A stretch of 45,002 nucleotides of DNA from Comamonas terrae (GCF_001544075.1 NZ_BCNT01000024.1:1-45002), one strand, 5' to 3'. Shown: positions 1 through 8,884, counted from the first letter of the stretch. Notes: a model not told the origin generated them from the sequence alone. Numbers and translations are program-made.

Positions 1-35
1 TCTTTTTCGTTGGCACAGCGGCAAAAACGGACCAA

Positions 36-65
36 GAAAAAGCCGCTCGCCCGTCGGCAAGCGGC
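36..65 (-). terminator. Intrinsic terminator downstream of phaR
   Basis: On the minus strand a hairpin with arms at 42-51 and 56-65 (GCCGCT/AGCGGC plus GGC/GCC, one mismatch, loop CGTC) is followed by a run of Ts at 41-36. It lies about 40 bp after the phaR stop codon, as expected for a Rho-independent terminator. Confidence 0.75.
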
Positions 66-102
66 ATCGGACAATGCACCCGCCTTACGGGCGCCCAAGG
101 CG

Positions 103-639
103 CTAGCGCTTGATACCCAAGGCCCCCAGCATCTGCTCGGTCTGCTTTTGCATCTGCTCCTGCATTTGCGAGAACATGTTCTGCGACTGCTCCATGTAGC
201 TGCTCATCATGTTCTGCATCATGGGCGGCTGCATGCGCATGAACTGGTTCCAGGCCTCGGGCGAGGCGTTGTGCGACTGCTCGGCCAGCTTGTTCTGGAA
301 ATCGGTGAACAGCTGCACGTTCTTCTCGATGTACGACCCCATGTAGCCCTGCATGGCATGGCCGTAGAAACGGATGATGTTGGCCAGCACGGCCTCGGAG
401 AACATGGGCGCGCCGCCGGCCTCCTCTTCCAGAATGATCTGCAGCAGGATGGAGCGCGTGAGGTCCTCACCGGTCTTGGCATCCTTGATCACCACGGGTT
501 CGCTGTCCATCACCATCTGCTTGACTTCGGCCAGGGTGATATAGGACGAGGTATCCGTGTCGTACAGGCGCCGGTTCGGATACTTCTTGATCACACGCTG
601 CGAGCTCTGGGATTCGGCCCCCTGATTTTTTTCCACCAT
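103..639 (-). CDS. phaR: Polyhydroxyalkanoate synthesis repressor PhaR
   Basis: 178 aa. PhaR binds DNA and polyhydroxyalkanoate granules and represses phasin and PHA-cycle genes until polymer is present. The N-terminal DNA-binding domain (about residues 15-75) starts with the diagnostic stretch VIKKYPNRRLYDTDTSSYIT. The PHB-accumulation regulatory domain follows, and the C-terminal third is rich in Met and Gln (repeated MQ, SQMQEQMQKQ), typical of the granule-binding tail. The ATG at 639 is chosen over an ATG 45 bp upstream because AAGGAGG (654-648) lies 8 nt before it. The gene is followed by its own terminator. bdhA, another PHA-cycle gene, lies 7 kb away. The family call is very secure; the target genes are not in the window. 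Confidence 0.95.
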   Translation of the reverse strand: MVEKNQGAESQSSQRVIKKYPNRRLYDTDTSSYITLAEVKQMVMDSEPVVIKDAKTGEDLTRSILLQIILEEEAGGAPMFSEAVLANIIRFYGHAMQGYMGSYIEKNVQLFTDFQNKLAEQSHNASPEAWNQFMRMQPPMMQNMMSSYMEQSQNMFSQMQEQMQKQTEQMLGALGIKR

Positions 640-892
640 CGCACGCTCCTCCTTCGGATGGACATTGCCGGTATTGCGCTGCAACAGATTTTAGGCAGTG
701 CATGCCTGTCGATTGCGAGCAGTAACCCTGACCGGTCATAGCGCAGGCGCAAAAGCCTGCGCTATGCAAACAAAAGCAGCTGGCGCATGCTGCACCATCA
801 TTTCACGCGGAAATGACAGCAAACTCAAGCCATACCCGGCGCCAAAAGCTATGAATTGATGAGCTTTCGGTCGGTGCACTCTGTTTGCGGAC

Positions 893-918
893 AAAAAAAA
901 TCCCGCCAGCAGCGGGAT
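893..918 (-). terminator. Intrinsic terminator of the first tRNA-Val gene
   Basis: Perfect 7-bp stem ATCCCGC/GCGGGAT (900-906 with 912-918) with a 5-nt loop, followed on the minus strand by eight Ts (900-893). It lies 36 bp beyond the tRNA 3' end. Confidence 0.9.
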
Positions 919-953
919 TCTTTGCTTCACCTGCATGCAGGCAAAACCATGTA

Positions 954-1030
954 TGGTAGGCGCGATTGGACTCGAACCAACGACCCCCACCATGTCAAGG
1001 TGGTGCTCTAACCAGCTGAGCTACGCGCCT
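954..1030 (-). tRNA. tRNA-Val(GAC)
   Basis: 77 nt including an encoded CCA. Acceptor arms AGGCGCG/CGCGCCT pair fully. The D-arm is GCTC...GAGC, the anticodon stem is CCACC/GGTGG with loop TTGACAT (anticodon GAC), and the T-arm carries GTTCGAGTCC. The sequence is identical to the second copy at 3722-3798. A TATAAT -10 box lies just upstream (1051-1046) and a strong terminator downstream. Confidence 0.96.
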
Positions 1031-1045
1031 GTCGTTGAAGCTGAA

Positions 1046-1051
1046 ATTATA
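1046..1051 (-). promoter_or_regulatory. -10 box of the first tRNA-Val promoter
   Basis: A perfect TATAAT on the minus strand, 16 bp before the mature tRNA 5' end. No convincing -35 hexamer is visible at 16-18 bp spacing, so only the -10 is called. Confidence 0.6.
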
Positions 1052-1220
1052 GCAGCAGACAAAGCCAGCTTTGGCCAAGCCGCGCAATTTTTTCCTCTCC
1101 CGATCCTGGCGCTGGCCGACCGGCAAGCCACGGCCCCCAGCCCATCCCGCAATCGCAGCGGCATGCCCGCGGCTGCGGGACAATAGGCCGCTACCTTCAT
1201 CCCGACAAAAGAACCAATAC

Positions 1221-2144
1221 ATGCCTCTGTACCAAGCAGGAATACTTGCACCGCTGCCACCCGTGGGGCGCTATGTTTTCTTTTCCCTCGCCGGCCGCGA
1301 CGCCGATGCCATCCGCACCGCACTCCAGCGCCTCCAGCCCCTGGTGGACGGCAACAATGCCGTGGTGGGCATGGGCCCGCAACTGGCTGCCGCCCTGGAC
1401 AGTCCCCTGCCTTTTCTGCGTGAATTCCCGTCCCTGCAAGGCCCTCGGTTCCAGGCTCCCTGCACTCCCACGGCACTGTGCCTGTGGCTGCGTGGCACGG
1501 ACCGCGGCGAGCTGCTGGCGCTCACGCGCCGCCTGGCACTGGCACTGCAGCCGGCCTTTGCCCTGCAGCATTCGGTGGACGCCTTTGTGCACCGCTGCGG
1601 CGACAATGGCCTGGGCCGCGACCTCACCGGCTACGAGGACGGCTCCGAGAATCCCACGGGCGATGCCGCCACACTGGCAGCCCTGGGCCGGGCCCAGGGC
1701 GATGGCCTGGATGGCGGCAGCTGCTGGGCCTTGCAGCAATGGGAGCATGATTTCACGGCCTTCCAGGCCATGCCTTCTCAAGCACAGGACCATGCGATCG
1801 GCCGCCGACTCAGCGACAACGAGGAGCTCGAGGACGCTCCCGCATCCGCCCACGTCAAGCGCACGGCACAGGAGAGCTTCGAACCCGAGGCCTTCGTCAT
1901 GCGCCGCTCCATGCCATGGTGGTCCGCCAGCCCGCAAGGCGCCGACCGCGCGGGCCTGATGTTCTCGGCCTTCGGCTGCAGCTTCGATGCCTTCGAAGCG
2001 CAGATGCGCCGCATGCTGGGCATGGACGACGGCATCAGCGACGCACTGTTCGGCTTTTCCAGACCTTTGAGCGGCTGCTATCTGTGGTGCCCGCCCATGC
2101 GCGACGGCCGGCTGGACCTGCGCCGGCTGGGCATAGGCCGCTGA
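1221..2144 (+). CDS. DyP-type (YfeX-like) haem peroxidase
   Basis: 307 aa, full length for class B dye-decolourising peroxidases such as E. coli YfeX. The hallmark distal GxxDG motif is GYEDG at 137-141 (D140 catalytic). The proximal haem ligand is H211 in ASAHVKR, and the distal Arg is in VMRRSMPW (R228/R229). The C-terminal half (WEHDFTAFQ, ADRAGLMFSAFG, PLSGCYLWCPP) follows the family pattern. No signal peptide is seen, so it is probably cytoplasmic. The reading frame is open upstream to 1071, but homology starts at MPLYQAGILAP, so the ATG at 1221 is used. It stands alone between a tRNA-Val gene and convergent dsdA. The physiological substrate cannot be read from sequence. Confidence 0.92.
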   Translation: MPLYQAGILAPLPPVGRYVFFSLAGRDADAIRTALQRLQPLVDGNNAVVGMGPQLAAALDSPLPFLREFPSLQGPRFQAPCTPTALCLWLRGTDRGELLALTRRLALALQPAFALQHSVDAFVHRCGDNGLGRDLTGYEDGSENPTGDAATLAALGRAQGDGLDGGSCWALQQWEHDFTAFQAMPSQAQDHAIGRRLSDNEELEDAPASAHVKRTAQESFEPEAFVMRRSMPWWSASPQGADRAGLMFSAFGCSFDAFEAQMRRMLGMDDGISDALFGFSRPLSGCYLWCPPMRDGRLDLRRLGIGR

Positions 2145-2177
2145 TACCCGTGCGCCCGGCACTGCGGCCGGGCTTTC

Positions 2178-3551
2178 TCATATTCCGCCGGCCGGCTTTG
2201 CCAAGCCTTCCCTGCCCCGCTGCAGATAGGCGGCGAATTCCGGCTCGGGCACCATGGAGCCGCCCGTGGCCCAGACCAGGTGGGTAGCCTGCGCCAGCTG
2301 CTGCGGCGTCAATGCAAGACGCGCGAGGTAGGCGCTGTCGCGCAGCACATGCAGCATGCCCGGCATGCCCGCCACGGCGGAAGGCTCCAGCTTCAGGCCT
2401 TCCAGCTGGTGCGCCAGCGCCAGAAAGCGAAACAGCGCACTGTCCTCCACGGTGAAATAGCCATCGATGAGCCGCTGCATGGCCTTGCCGACAAAGCCCG
2501 AGGGCCGGCCGACAGCCAGCCCGTCTGCCGCCGTGCGGTTGTCGATGCCGAAGTCCTGAACGCACACCTCTTCGTGCAGGCCGGTATAGACGCCCAGCAA
2601 CATGCACGGCGAATGCGTGGGCTCGGCAAAAATGCAGTGCACGGCATCGCCGAACAGCAGCTTCAGGCCAAAGGCGACACCGCCGGGCCCACCGCCCACG
2701 CCACAGGGCAGGTAGACGAACAGCGGATGCGCGGCATCGACGGCAATACCCTCGCGCTCGAACTGCCGGGCAAGGCGCAGCGCCGCCACCGCATAGCCCA
2801 GAAACAGCTGGGGCGAATTCTCGTCATCCACGAAATGGCACAGCGCATCGCCCGCCGCCTGCTCGCGCCCGCGTGCGACGGCCGTGCTGTAGTCCGAGGC
2901 ATATTCCACCACTCTCACGCCGTGGGCGCGCAGCCTATCCTTCTTCCAGGGCCTTGCATCGGCCGACATATGCACCGTGGCCTGAAAGCCCAGCTGCGCC
3001 GCCATGATGCCGATGGACAGGCCCAGGTTGCCCGTGGAGCCCACCGCAATCCGATAGCGCCCGAAGAATTCACGCGCCCGGGCACTGGCCAGCTTCTCGT
3101 AGCTGTCGCCCGGCTGCAGCAGGCCCTGCGCCAGCGCCAGGTCCTCCGCATGCTTGAGCACTTCATGGATGCCGCCGCGCGCCTTGATGGAGCCCGAGAC
3201 CGGCAGGTCGCTGTCCTTCTTGATCCACAGCCGGCCCGGCAGCGGCAGGCCCGCATCGGCCGCCAGCCGCTGCTGCAGCTTATCCAGCGGCGCGATGGCG
3301 GACTCCAGGATGCCGCCGGCCTGCGCCGTCTCGGGAAAGACCGCCGCCATATACGGCCCAAAGCGCTGCAGCCGCTCGCCGGCATGCGACACGTCCGCAG
3401 CATCCAGCCCCACATCGCCCAAGGCCTGCGCAGCCGGAGCCACGGCCGGGTTGAACCATGCCGTCTCGCGCAGCGCGGTCAGGTCCCCGACCAGCGGATG
3501 GCTGGCAATCCAGGCGGACAGCGGTTTTCCATGAATCAAGGTATGGGACAT
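2178..3551 (-). CDS. dsdA: D-serine ammonia-lyase (D-serine dehydratase)
   Basis: 457 aa. A fold-type II PLP enzyme that converts D-serine to pyruvate and ammonia. The PLP lysine is K123 in SGSIKARGG. The phosphate-binding glycine loop [11 protein letters not shown] and the late [10 protein letters not shown] segment are both present, as in E. coli DsdA (about 440 aa). The ATG at 3551 ([11 protein letters not shown]) matches the usual DsdA start better than one 48 bp upstream, although no strong Shine-Dalgarno is visible. No DsdC-type regulator or D-serine permease lies beside it. It converges with the DyP gene 33 bp away and is separated from the second tRNA-Val by a terminator. Confidence 0.93.
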   Translation of the reverse strand: MSHTLIHGKPLSAWIASHPLVGDLTALRETAWFNPAVAPAAQALGDVGLDAADVSHAGERLQRFGPYMAAVFPETAQAGGILESAIAPLDKLQQRLAADAGLPLPGRLWIKKDSDLPVSGSIKARGGIHEVLKHAEDLALAQGLLQPGDSYEKLASARAREFFGRYRIAVGSTGNLGLSIGIMAAQLGFQATVHMSADARPWKKDRLRAHGVRVVEYASDYSTAVARGREQAAGDALCHFVDDENSPQLFLGYAVAALRLARQFEREGIAVDAAHPLFVYLPCGVGGGPGGVAFGLKLLFGDAVHCIFAEPTHSPCMLLGVYTGLHEEVCVQDFGIDNRTAADGLAVGRPSGFVGKAMQRLIDGYFTVEDSALFRFLALAHQLEGLKLEPSAVAGMPGMLHVLRDSAYLARLALTPQQLAQATHLVWATGGSMVPEPEFAAYLQRGREGLAKPAGGI

Positions 3552-3659
3552 AGGCAGGCGATAAAAGGGCAGGAACCCGGCATGCCGCCAGGCCGACAAG
3601 CCATTCTAGGATGCGACCCGCCCTCCCCGCGGATGCGCTCCAGCGCATGCCACAAAAGC

Positions 3660-3689
3660 AAAAAGGCCTGCAGTTCATGCAGGCCTTTT
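3660..3689. terminator. Bidirectional intrinsic terminator between tRNA-Val and dsdA
   Basis: Symmetric hairpin GGCCTGCA/TGCAGGCC (3665-3672 with 3678-3685, loop GTTCA), flanked by five As on the left and four Ts on the right. On the minus strand it ends the second tRNA-Val transcript about 33 bp after the tRNA. Confidence 0.88.
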
Positions 3690-3721
3690 GCGGTGCAAGC
3701 ACTGGTCTGGCTTGCGGAATT

Positions 3722-3798
3722 TGGTAGGCGCGATTGGACTCGAACCAACGACCCCCACCATGTCAAGGTGGTGCTCTAACCAGCTGAGCTACGCGCCT
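3722..3798 (-). tRNA. tRNA-Val(GAC), second copy
   Basis: 77 nt with encoded CCA, base-for-base identical to the copy at 954-1030: acceptor AGGCGCG, anticodon loop TTGACAT (GAC), intact D and T arms. It lies between relA (upstream on the same strand) and dsdA, with its own -10-like TAGAAT at 3823-3818 and a terminator at 3660-3689. Confidence 0.96.
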
Positions 3799-3817
3799 GT
3801 GTTTGTTCGAGAACGCG

Positions 3818-3846
3818 ATTCTAGCACGGTTTTCAGGCTCCCCAAA
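3818..3846 (-). promoter_or_regulatory. Candidate promoter of the second tRNA-Val gene
   Basis: On the minus strand TAGAAT (3823-3818) lies 20 bp before the tRNA 5' end. A weak -35-like TTTGGG (3846-3841) is 17 bp upstream of it. The element lies between the relA stop codon and the tRNA. Confidence 0.5.
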
Positions 3847-3861
3847 AAAGCCGCAGCCTTC

Positions 3862-6111
3862 CTAGCGCCGGCGCGCCGAGCGAACGCCGGCCACGCCCGC
3901 CACGATGCCCAGCACCTTGTTGAGGCGGCCCGAATCGGAAACTTCTACGGTGAACGTCATCCACGCCGTGCCCTTGACGGACTGAGTCTGCACACCGATC
4001 ACGTTGGTCTTCTCGCGCGCGAAGACTTCGGAGATGTCGCGCAGCAGGCCTTGGCGGTCCGTGGCTTCCACGGCCACGTCCACGGGATAGACGGGCAGGC
4101 TTTTCTCCGAGGTCTTGGGCAGCCCCCAGTCCACGTCGATCACGCGCTCGGGGTTGCGCGCGCACATCTCGCGGAAGTTCGAGCAGTCGGCCCGGTGCAC
4201 GCTCACGCCCTTGCCGCGCGTGACAAAGCCGCGGATATCGTCGGGCGGCGCAGGCTTGCAGCATTTGGCCAGCTGGGTCATCAGCGAATCGACGCCGACC
4301 ACCAGCACCCCGCCCTTGGGCGTGTCCGTCCCGCGGGCCTTGCGCACCAGCGTGAGCTCATCGGGCTCGGGCTCCTCTTCGCTGGGCCGCAGCACGGCCT
4401 CGATATTGCGCAGCGAATACTCGTCCTTGCCGACCACCTCGAACAGTGCATCGGCGGACTTGAAGCCCAGCTGCACGGCCAGTTCCTCAAGCTTGACGGC
4501 CGTCTTGCCTTCGCGCTGCAGCAGCTTTTCCACGGCCTCGCGACCGCGCGACACGGTCTCGTGGGTGGCCTGGGCATTGAACCACGCGCGCACCTTGGCG
4601 CGTGCGCGATTGCTGACCAGATAGCCCAGATCTGCATTGAGCCAGTCGCGCGAGGGCCGGTCCTCCTTGGCCGCGGTGATTTCCACGGTCTGGCCGTTTT
4701 CCAGCGGCGTGTTCAGCGGCACCATGGCGCCATCGACGCGCGCGCCGCGGCAGCGGTGGCCCAGGCTGGTGTGCACCGAGTAGGCAAAGTCCACGGGCGT
4801 GGCACCTTGCGGCAGCTCGATCACCGCGGCATCGGGCGTGAGCACGTAGATGCGGTCCTCGAACAGGCCGCGATGGTTGGTGGCCGCCAGATCGCTGCCC
4901 CAGGCCAGCAGCTGGCGCAGCACGGCGATCTTGGCGTCGTACTCGCTGGCCGCCGTCACGCCCGCATAGCCCTTGGTGCCGGCTTCCTTGTAGGCCCAGT
5001 GCGCAGCCACGCCATGCTCGGCATGGTCGTGCATGGCCTGGGTGCGGATCTGAATCTCTATGGTGCGCCCCGTCTCGTCGCGCACCACGGTATGCAGCGA
5101 CTGGTAGCCATTGGGCTTGGGCTTGGCGATGTAGTCGTCGAACTCGGCTTCCAGCGGCGTGAACTGCTCGTGCACCCAGGACAGGGCCGCGTAGCAGTCC
5201 TTGATGGTCGGCACGATCACGCGCATGGCGCGGATGTCGAACAGCTGGTCGAAATTCAGCGACTTGCCGCGCATCTTCTTGACGATGCTGTAGATATGCT
5301 TGGGCCGGCCCTGCACCGTGGCGCTGATGCTGTGCGCACGCAGATCGGCCTCGAGCCGGGCGCGCATCTGCTCCATGTAGGCTTCGCGCTCGACGCGCTT
5401 TTCGTCGAGCAGCCGCGCGACCTCGCGGTAGGTGTCGGGCTCCAGGAAGCGGAAGGACAGGTCTTCCAGCTCCCACTTGATCTGCCAGATGCCCAGGCGG
5501 TTGGCCAGCGGCGCGAACACGTTGAGCGCCTCGCGCGCGATGCCCGGCGACACCGGCCGCTTGGCCGCCGCGTAGTAGCGCAGCGTTTGCAGCCGCGAAG
5601 CCAGGCGCAGCAGCACCACGCGCAGATCGCGCGAGAAGCCCAGCAGCATCTTGCGCACGTTCTCGGTCTGCGTGGCCTCGTCGTCCACATGCTGATGGCC
5701 CGCGCCGCGGGCATGCTGGCCACGCGCCTGCTGCTGCACGCGCATGAGCTTGACGGTTTCCATGGCCAGCGTGGCGAAGTTCTCGCCAAAGGCCTTGGTG
5801 ATGACTTCCTGCGGGCGGTTCAGATGCACGCTGGCATGCACCAGATAGGTGGCGGCCTGCATGGTCTCGGAGCCGCCGATCTTCTTGAGGATGGCCGCCA
5901 CGGCATCGGCATGGGCCAGGGCGTTCTCCCCGGTCTCCATGACCTCGGAGGCAATCAGGGGTTCGGCAAAGGCGCGCGCGCGCGCCAGCGCATTGACCTG
6001 CTCCGGCAGGGTGTGCGCGGTGGCCAGGATCAGCTGCGGCGTGGGTTCGACGATCCGCGGCGCTGAATGGGACGACGCCTCGGCTGCAGGCACCGTATCG
6101 TTGGTTTTCAT
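3862..6111 (-). CDS. relA: GTP pyrophosphokinase RelA (ppGpp synthetase I)
   Basis: 749 aa, close to E. coli RelA (744 aa). It makes (p)ppGpp in response to uncharged tRNA on ribosomes. The N-terminal hydrolase domain is degenerate: the place of the catalytic HD reads AATYLVHASVHLNRP. The synthetase domain carries the RelA-type EFDD motif (322-325), not the RxKD of bifunctional SpoT/Rel, followed by KPKPNGYQSLHT. The TGS domain starts near RIYVLTPDAAVIELPQGATP (about 405-465). A CCKP segment follows, and a C-terminal ACT domain occupies about 670-749. It is therefore read as a synthetase-only enzyme. The hydrolase-fold gene upstream ends 9 bp before its start codon, so the two are probably co-transcribed. 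Confidence 0.95.
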   Translation of the reverse strand: MKTNDTVPAAEASSHSAPRIVEPTPQLILATAHTLPEQVNALARARAFAEPLIASEVMETGENALAHADAVAAILKKIGGSETMQAATYLVHASVHLNRPQEVITKAFGENFATLAMETVKLMRVQQQARGQHARGAGHQHVDDEATQTENVRKMLLGFSRDLRVVLLRLASRLQTLRYYAAAKRPVSPGIAREALNVFAPLANRLGIWQIKWELEDLSFRFLEPDTYREVARLLDEKRVEREAYMEQMRARLEADLRAHSISATVQGRPKHIYSIVKKMRGKSLNFDQLFDIRAMRVIVPTIKDCYAALSWVHEQFTPLEAEFDDYIAKPKPNGYQSLHTVVRDETGRTIEIQIRTQAMHDHAEHGVAAHWAYKEAGTKGYAGVTAASEYDAKIAVLRQLLAWGSDLAATNHRGLFEDRIYVLTPDAAVIELPQGATPVDFAYSVHTSLGHRCRGARVDGAMVPLNTPLENGQTVEITAAKEDRPSRDWLNADLGYLVSNRARAKVRAWFNAQATHETVSRGREAVEKLLQREGKTAVKLEELAVQLGFKSADALFEVVGKDEYSLRNIEAVLRPSEEEPEPDELTLVRKARGTDTPKGGVLVVGVDSLMTQLAKCCKPAPPDDIRGFVTRGKGVSVHRADCSNFREMCARNPERVIDVDWGLPKTSEKSLPVYPVDVAVEATDRQGLLRDISEVFAREKTNVIGVQTQSVKGTAWMTFTVEVSDSGRLNKVLGIVAGVAGVRSARRR

Positions 6112-6120
6112 GCAGCGTTC

Positions 6121-7158
6121 CTAAGTGTCAGATTGCGCCTGTTGGGCAAGACTCATGGTATCCGGCAAGCGCTCATCCCCTTGTAAAAACTTTCGCACCA
6201 GGGCCACCTGGCCCGGCACCACCAGGGTCGGCGCATGGCCCACCCCTTCCAGCTGCGTGCAATGCGCCTGCGGCCCCCGCTGCGCCATGGCGCGCGCCGT
6301 AGCGGGCGAGAGCAGGTCGGACTCGGCGCCGCGGATCAGCAGCACCCGGGCCGCGATCCGGTCGTAGAACTGCCACAGCACGGCCTCGCCGGCCGCGGCC
6401 GACTCGGGCGTCATGCGCGCCATCGGCACGGCAATGCGCGGATCGTAGTGCAGCACAACCCCGCCTTGCAGCGAAGGCTTGACCATGGCCCGCGTCAGCT
6501 GCAGCCACTGCCCATCGCTATGTGGGCCGAATCCGGCCGATATCAAGCGCAGCGCGGCAGCGGCCTGCTCCAGGTTGGGAAACTGCAAGCTTTTGCCCAG
6601 GTACTGGCCGATGCGCTCCAGCGCCTTCCATTCGATGGCCGGCCCCACATCGTTGAGCACCAGGCGCCGGACGGGAACCGGCAGGGAGAGGCCGGCCTGG
6701 CCGGCCCCCGGTCCTGCCGCCATGGCGGCAATGCCCATGCCGATCAGGCCGCCCATGCTCGTGCCCACCCAGTCCAGCGTGCGGATGGGCGCCTGCGCAT
6801 GGAGCTGCACGAGCAGCGCCAGCATGTCGGCCGCATAGAGCGGCACCTGATAGCCCAGGGGATCCTGCAGCCAGTCGCTCTCGCCACGGCCGACCACATC
6901 GGGGCAGATCACGCGCGCGAAACGGCTCAGTTCGGCCGCCAGCGCATCGAAGTCGCGCCCCTGGCGCGAAAGCCCATGCACGCAGACGATGACATGGGGA
7001 TGACCGGCATCGCCGGTGTTGTTCCATTCCCAATAGGCCATGCGGTGCACGCCCTCGGGCAACTGGCCGGTTTCGGCATGGCGGCGCGCATCCGCCCATG
7101 CGGGGGCGGCAGCGCTGGCGCCGGGACAGGATACGTAATTCAGCTTAGGTTGATTCAT
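6121..7158 (-). CDS. Alpha/beta hydrolase
   Basis: 345 aa. Alpha/beta-hydrolase fold with oxyanion-loop HG at 61-62, nucleophile elbow GTSMGG (S134), an acidic residue in RGAESDLLSP (about 278) and catalytic His in GVGHAP (H308). No signal peptide, so cytoplasmic. The ATG at 7158 begins MNQPKLNYVS; the frame stays open far upstream, but only as a shadow of bdhA on the opposite strand. The stop lies 9 bp before relA, suggesting a two-gene operon. bdhA is divergent, with 69 bp between start codons. Substrate unknown. A PHB-oligomer or ester hydrolase role is tempting because of bdhA, but nothing in the sequence proves it. Confidence 0.88.
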   Translation of the reverse strand: MNQPKLNYVSCPGASAAAPAWADARRHAETGQLPEGVHRMAYWEWNNTGDAGHPHVIVCVHGLSRQGRDFDALAAELSRFARVICPDVVGRGESDWLQDPLGYQVPLYAADMLALLVQLHAQAPIRTLDWVGTSMGGLIGMGIAAMAAGPGAGQAGLSLPVPVRRLVLNDVGPAIEWKALERIGQYLGKSLQFPNLEQAAAALRLISAGFGPHSDGQWLQLTRAMVKPSLQGGVVLHYDPRIAVPMARMTPESAAAGEAVLWQFYDRIAARVLLIRGAESDLLSPATARAMAQRGPQAHCTQLEGVGHAPTLVVPGQVALVRKFLQGDERLPDTMSLAQQAQSDT

Positions 7159-7227
7159 GGAGCACGCATTCACGAAACCGGCGCCGATAATGGCTGTGTT
7201 GCATCGTAATTCATTCGGAGACCCTGT

Positions 7228-8016
7228 ATGCCCATGTTGAAAGGCAAAACCGCCCTCGTGACCGGATCGACCAGCGGAATTGGCCTCGGTATCGCCACTG
7301 CACTGGCCCGCCAGGGCGCCAATATCGTGCTCAACGGCTTCGGCGACGTGGAAACGCCGCGCGCCCAGGTGCTCAAGGCCGGCAAGGCTGCCGGCGCCCA
7401 GGTGGCCTACCATGGCGCGGACATGAGCCGCGCGGCCGATATCGAGGACATGATCGAATACGCGCAGCGCAACTTCGGCCAGGTCGACATCCTCGTCAAC
7501 AACGCCGGCATCCAGCATGTGGCCCGCGTCGAGGAATTCCCGCCCGAGCGCTGGGACGCCATCATCGCCATCAACCTCACCAGCGCCTTCCACACCACGC
7601 GCCTGGTGCTGCCTGCCATGCAGAAGTCCAACTGGGGCCGCATCATCAACGTGGCCTCGGTGCACGGCCTGGTGGCCTCGGCGCAGAAGTCCGCCTATGT
7701 GGCAGCCAAGCACGGCATCGTGGGCCTGACCAAGGTCACCGCGCTGGAAAATGCCACCACGGGCATCACCTGCAACGCCATCTGCCCGGGCTGGGTGCTG
7801 ACGCCGCTGGTGCAAAAGCAGGTCGATGCCAAGGCCGAGGCCCAGGGCATCTCCAACGAGGAGGCCACCAAGCAGCTGCTGGGCGAAAAGGAGCCCTCGC
7901 TGCAGTTCACCACGCCCGAGGAGCTGGGCGAACTGGCCGTGTTCTTCTGCTCGCCCGCGGCCGGCAATGTGCGGGGCGTGGCCTGGAACATGGACGGCGG
8001 CTGGGCCGCTCAGTGA
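7228..8016 (+). CDS. bdhA: 3-hydroxybutyrate dehydrogenase (short-chain dehydrogenase)
   Basis: 262 aa. NAD-dependent oxidation of D-3-hydroxybutyrate to acetoacetate during use of polyhydroxybutyrate. Classical SDR: cofactor motif TGSTSGIG (12-19), NNAG (91-94), and catalytic tetrad N116, S144, Y157, K161. The Q94-H region IQHVARVEEFP and the C-terminal GWVLTPLVQKQ and MDGGWAAQ are characteristic of the 3-hydroxybutyrate dehydrogenase branch. The ATG at 7228 is favoured over the ATG two codons later because GGAG lies 7 nt upstream of it. Divergent from the hydrolase-relA operon, and followed by a bidirectional terminator shared with the SIMPL gene. Confidence 0.93.
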   Translation: MPMLKGKTALVTGSTSGIGLGIATALARQGANIVLNGFGDVETPRAQVLKAGKAAGAQVAYHGADMSRAADIEDMIEYAQRNFGQVDILVNNAGIQHVARVEEFPPERWDAIIAINLTSAFHTTRLVLPAMQKSNWGRIINVASVHGLVASAQKSAYVAAKHGIVGLTKVTALENATTGITCNAICPGWVLTPLVQKQVDAKAEAQGISNEEATKQLLGEKEPSLQFTTPEELGELAVFFCSPAAGNVRGVAWNMDGGWAAQ

Positions 8017-8090
8017 CTTCGCTATCAAACAAGAAGCAGCCTGCGCCTGAATAGAAAAGAATCCAAGGCGATTTCGCATCAAACCCATGG

Positions 8091-8119
8091 AAAAAAGGAG
8101 CGCCATGCGCTCCTTTTTT
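8091..8119. terminator. Bidirectional terminator between bdhA and the SIMPL gene
   Basis: Perfect hairpin GGAGCGC/GCGCTCC (8097-8103 with 8107-8113, loop CAT), with six As before and six Ts after. It serves the converging bdhA (+) and SIMPL (-) transcripts. Confidence 0.92.
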
Positions 8120-8137
8120 CATGGGCGCATGCGGCGT

Positions 8138-8884
8138 TCAGCGCATCTGCACCGAACCCGAGACATGGACCACGACCTGGGCCTTGCCGGCTTCCACGGG
8201 CATGGCATCCATCTCGGCGCCGCCGGCCTTGGCCGCCATGGCCATCATGTGCGGACGCGGCAGGGGCATGGCGCTGTTGCTGCTGTTGACGCTGACCTCG
8301 CGCAGGCTGTAACCCGCAAAGCCGAAGCTCTTGGCCAGCGTGGAAGCGCGCTGCTTGAACTGCTCGATGGCCTTGGCCTGGGCTTCGCCCTCGACCTTCT
8401 CGCGCGCCTCGCGCGACAGGCCGAAGCCGATGTTGGCCAGCGGCATGTCCTGCACCTGGGCCGCCGTCTGCGTGATGCGCGCAAAGTCCCGGCCCTGCAG
8501 CACGATCTCGGCACGGCCCTGCCAGCCGTCGATCTTGTTGTCCTTGCCGTAGCGCGGATAGATGCCGAAGCTGCCGGTGCTCACATCCATCTGGCCGGGC
8601 TGGGCACTGCGCCGGGCCACGGCCAGCGCGGCTTCCACCACCTTCTGCAACTGCGATTGCACCGCGGTCGCATCGCGGCCGTCACGCGTGGCCGCCAGCG
8701 TGGCGACCAGCAGGTCCTGCACCACGTCCACCGAGCCTTCGGCCGACAGCTGCACCACGTTCATGGGCTGCGCCGCCGCACCGTCGCCCCCCTGGGCCCA
8801 GGCGCCGCCGGCGCAGGCCAGCGCGGTCGCCGCAATCATGGAACGGCTCCAGGAACGGGACAGCTGTTTCGAGATCTTGCTCAT
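8138..8884 (-). CDS. Periplasmic SIMPL (DUF541) domain protein
   Basis: 248 aa. An N-terminal signal peptide has a positive start, hydrophobic MIAATALACAGGAWA and likely cleavage after residue 30. The rest is one SIMPL/DUF541 domain: VVQLSAEGSVDVVQDLLVATLAA opens it. The middle IYPRYGKDNKIDGWQGRAEIVLQGRDF and the late ASTLAKSFGFAGYSLREVSV follow the family. Members include E. coli YggE, linked to oxidative stress tolerance; the molecular role is unknown. AAGGTG lies 5 nt before the ATG. Divergent from ompR across an AT-rich intergenic region with several inverted repeats. Confidence 0.88.
   Translation of the reverse strand: MSKISKQLSRSWSRSMIAATALACAGGAWAQGGDGAAAQPMNVVQLSAEGSVDVVQDLLVATLAATRDGRDATAVQSQLQKVVEAALAVARRSAQPGQMDVSTGSFGIYPRYGKDNKIDGWQGRAEIVLQGRDFARITQTAAQVQDMPLANIGFGLSREAREKVEGEAQAKAIEQFKQRASTLAKSFGFAGYSLREVSVNSSNSAMPLPRPHMMAMAAKAGGAEMDAMPVEAGKAQVVVHVSGSVQMR

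Noticed and set aside
841..870. AGCTATGAATTGATGAGC-type dyad upstream of phaR, possible member of a repeat family
   Set aside because: Too degenerate compared with the other GCTATCAAA-type strings to be called a repeat copy from this window alone.
3688..6066. Plus-strand open frame of 792 aa opposite relA
   Set aside because: Pure antisense shadow of relA; no motif, and composition dominated by His, Gly and Arg.
6121..8106. Apparent 661-aa fusion protein ending in an alpha/beta hydrolase
   Set aside because: The N-terminal half is the complement of bdhA and shows no domain. The real hydrolase starts at 7158.
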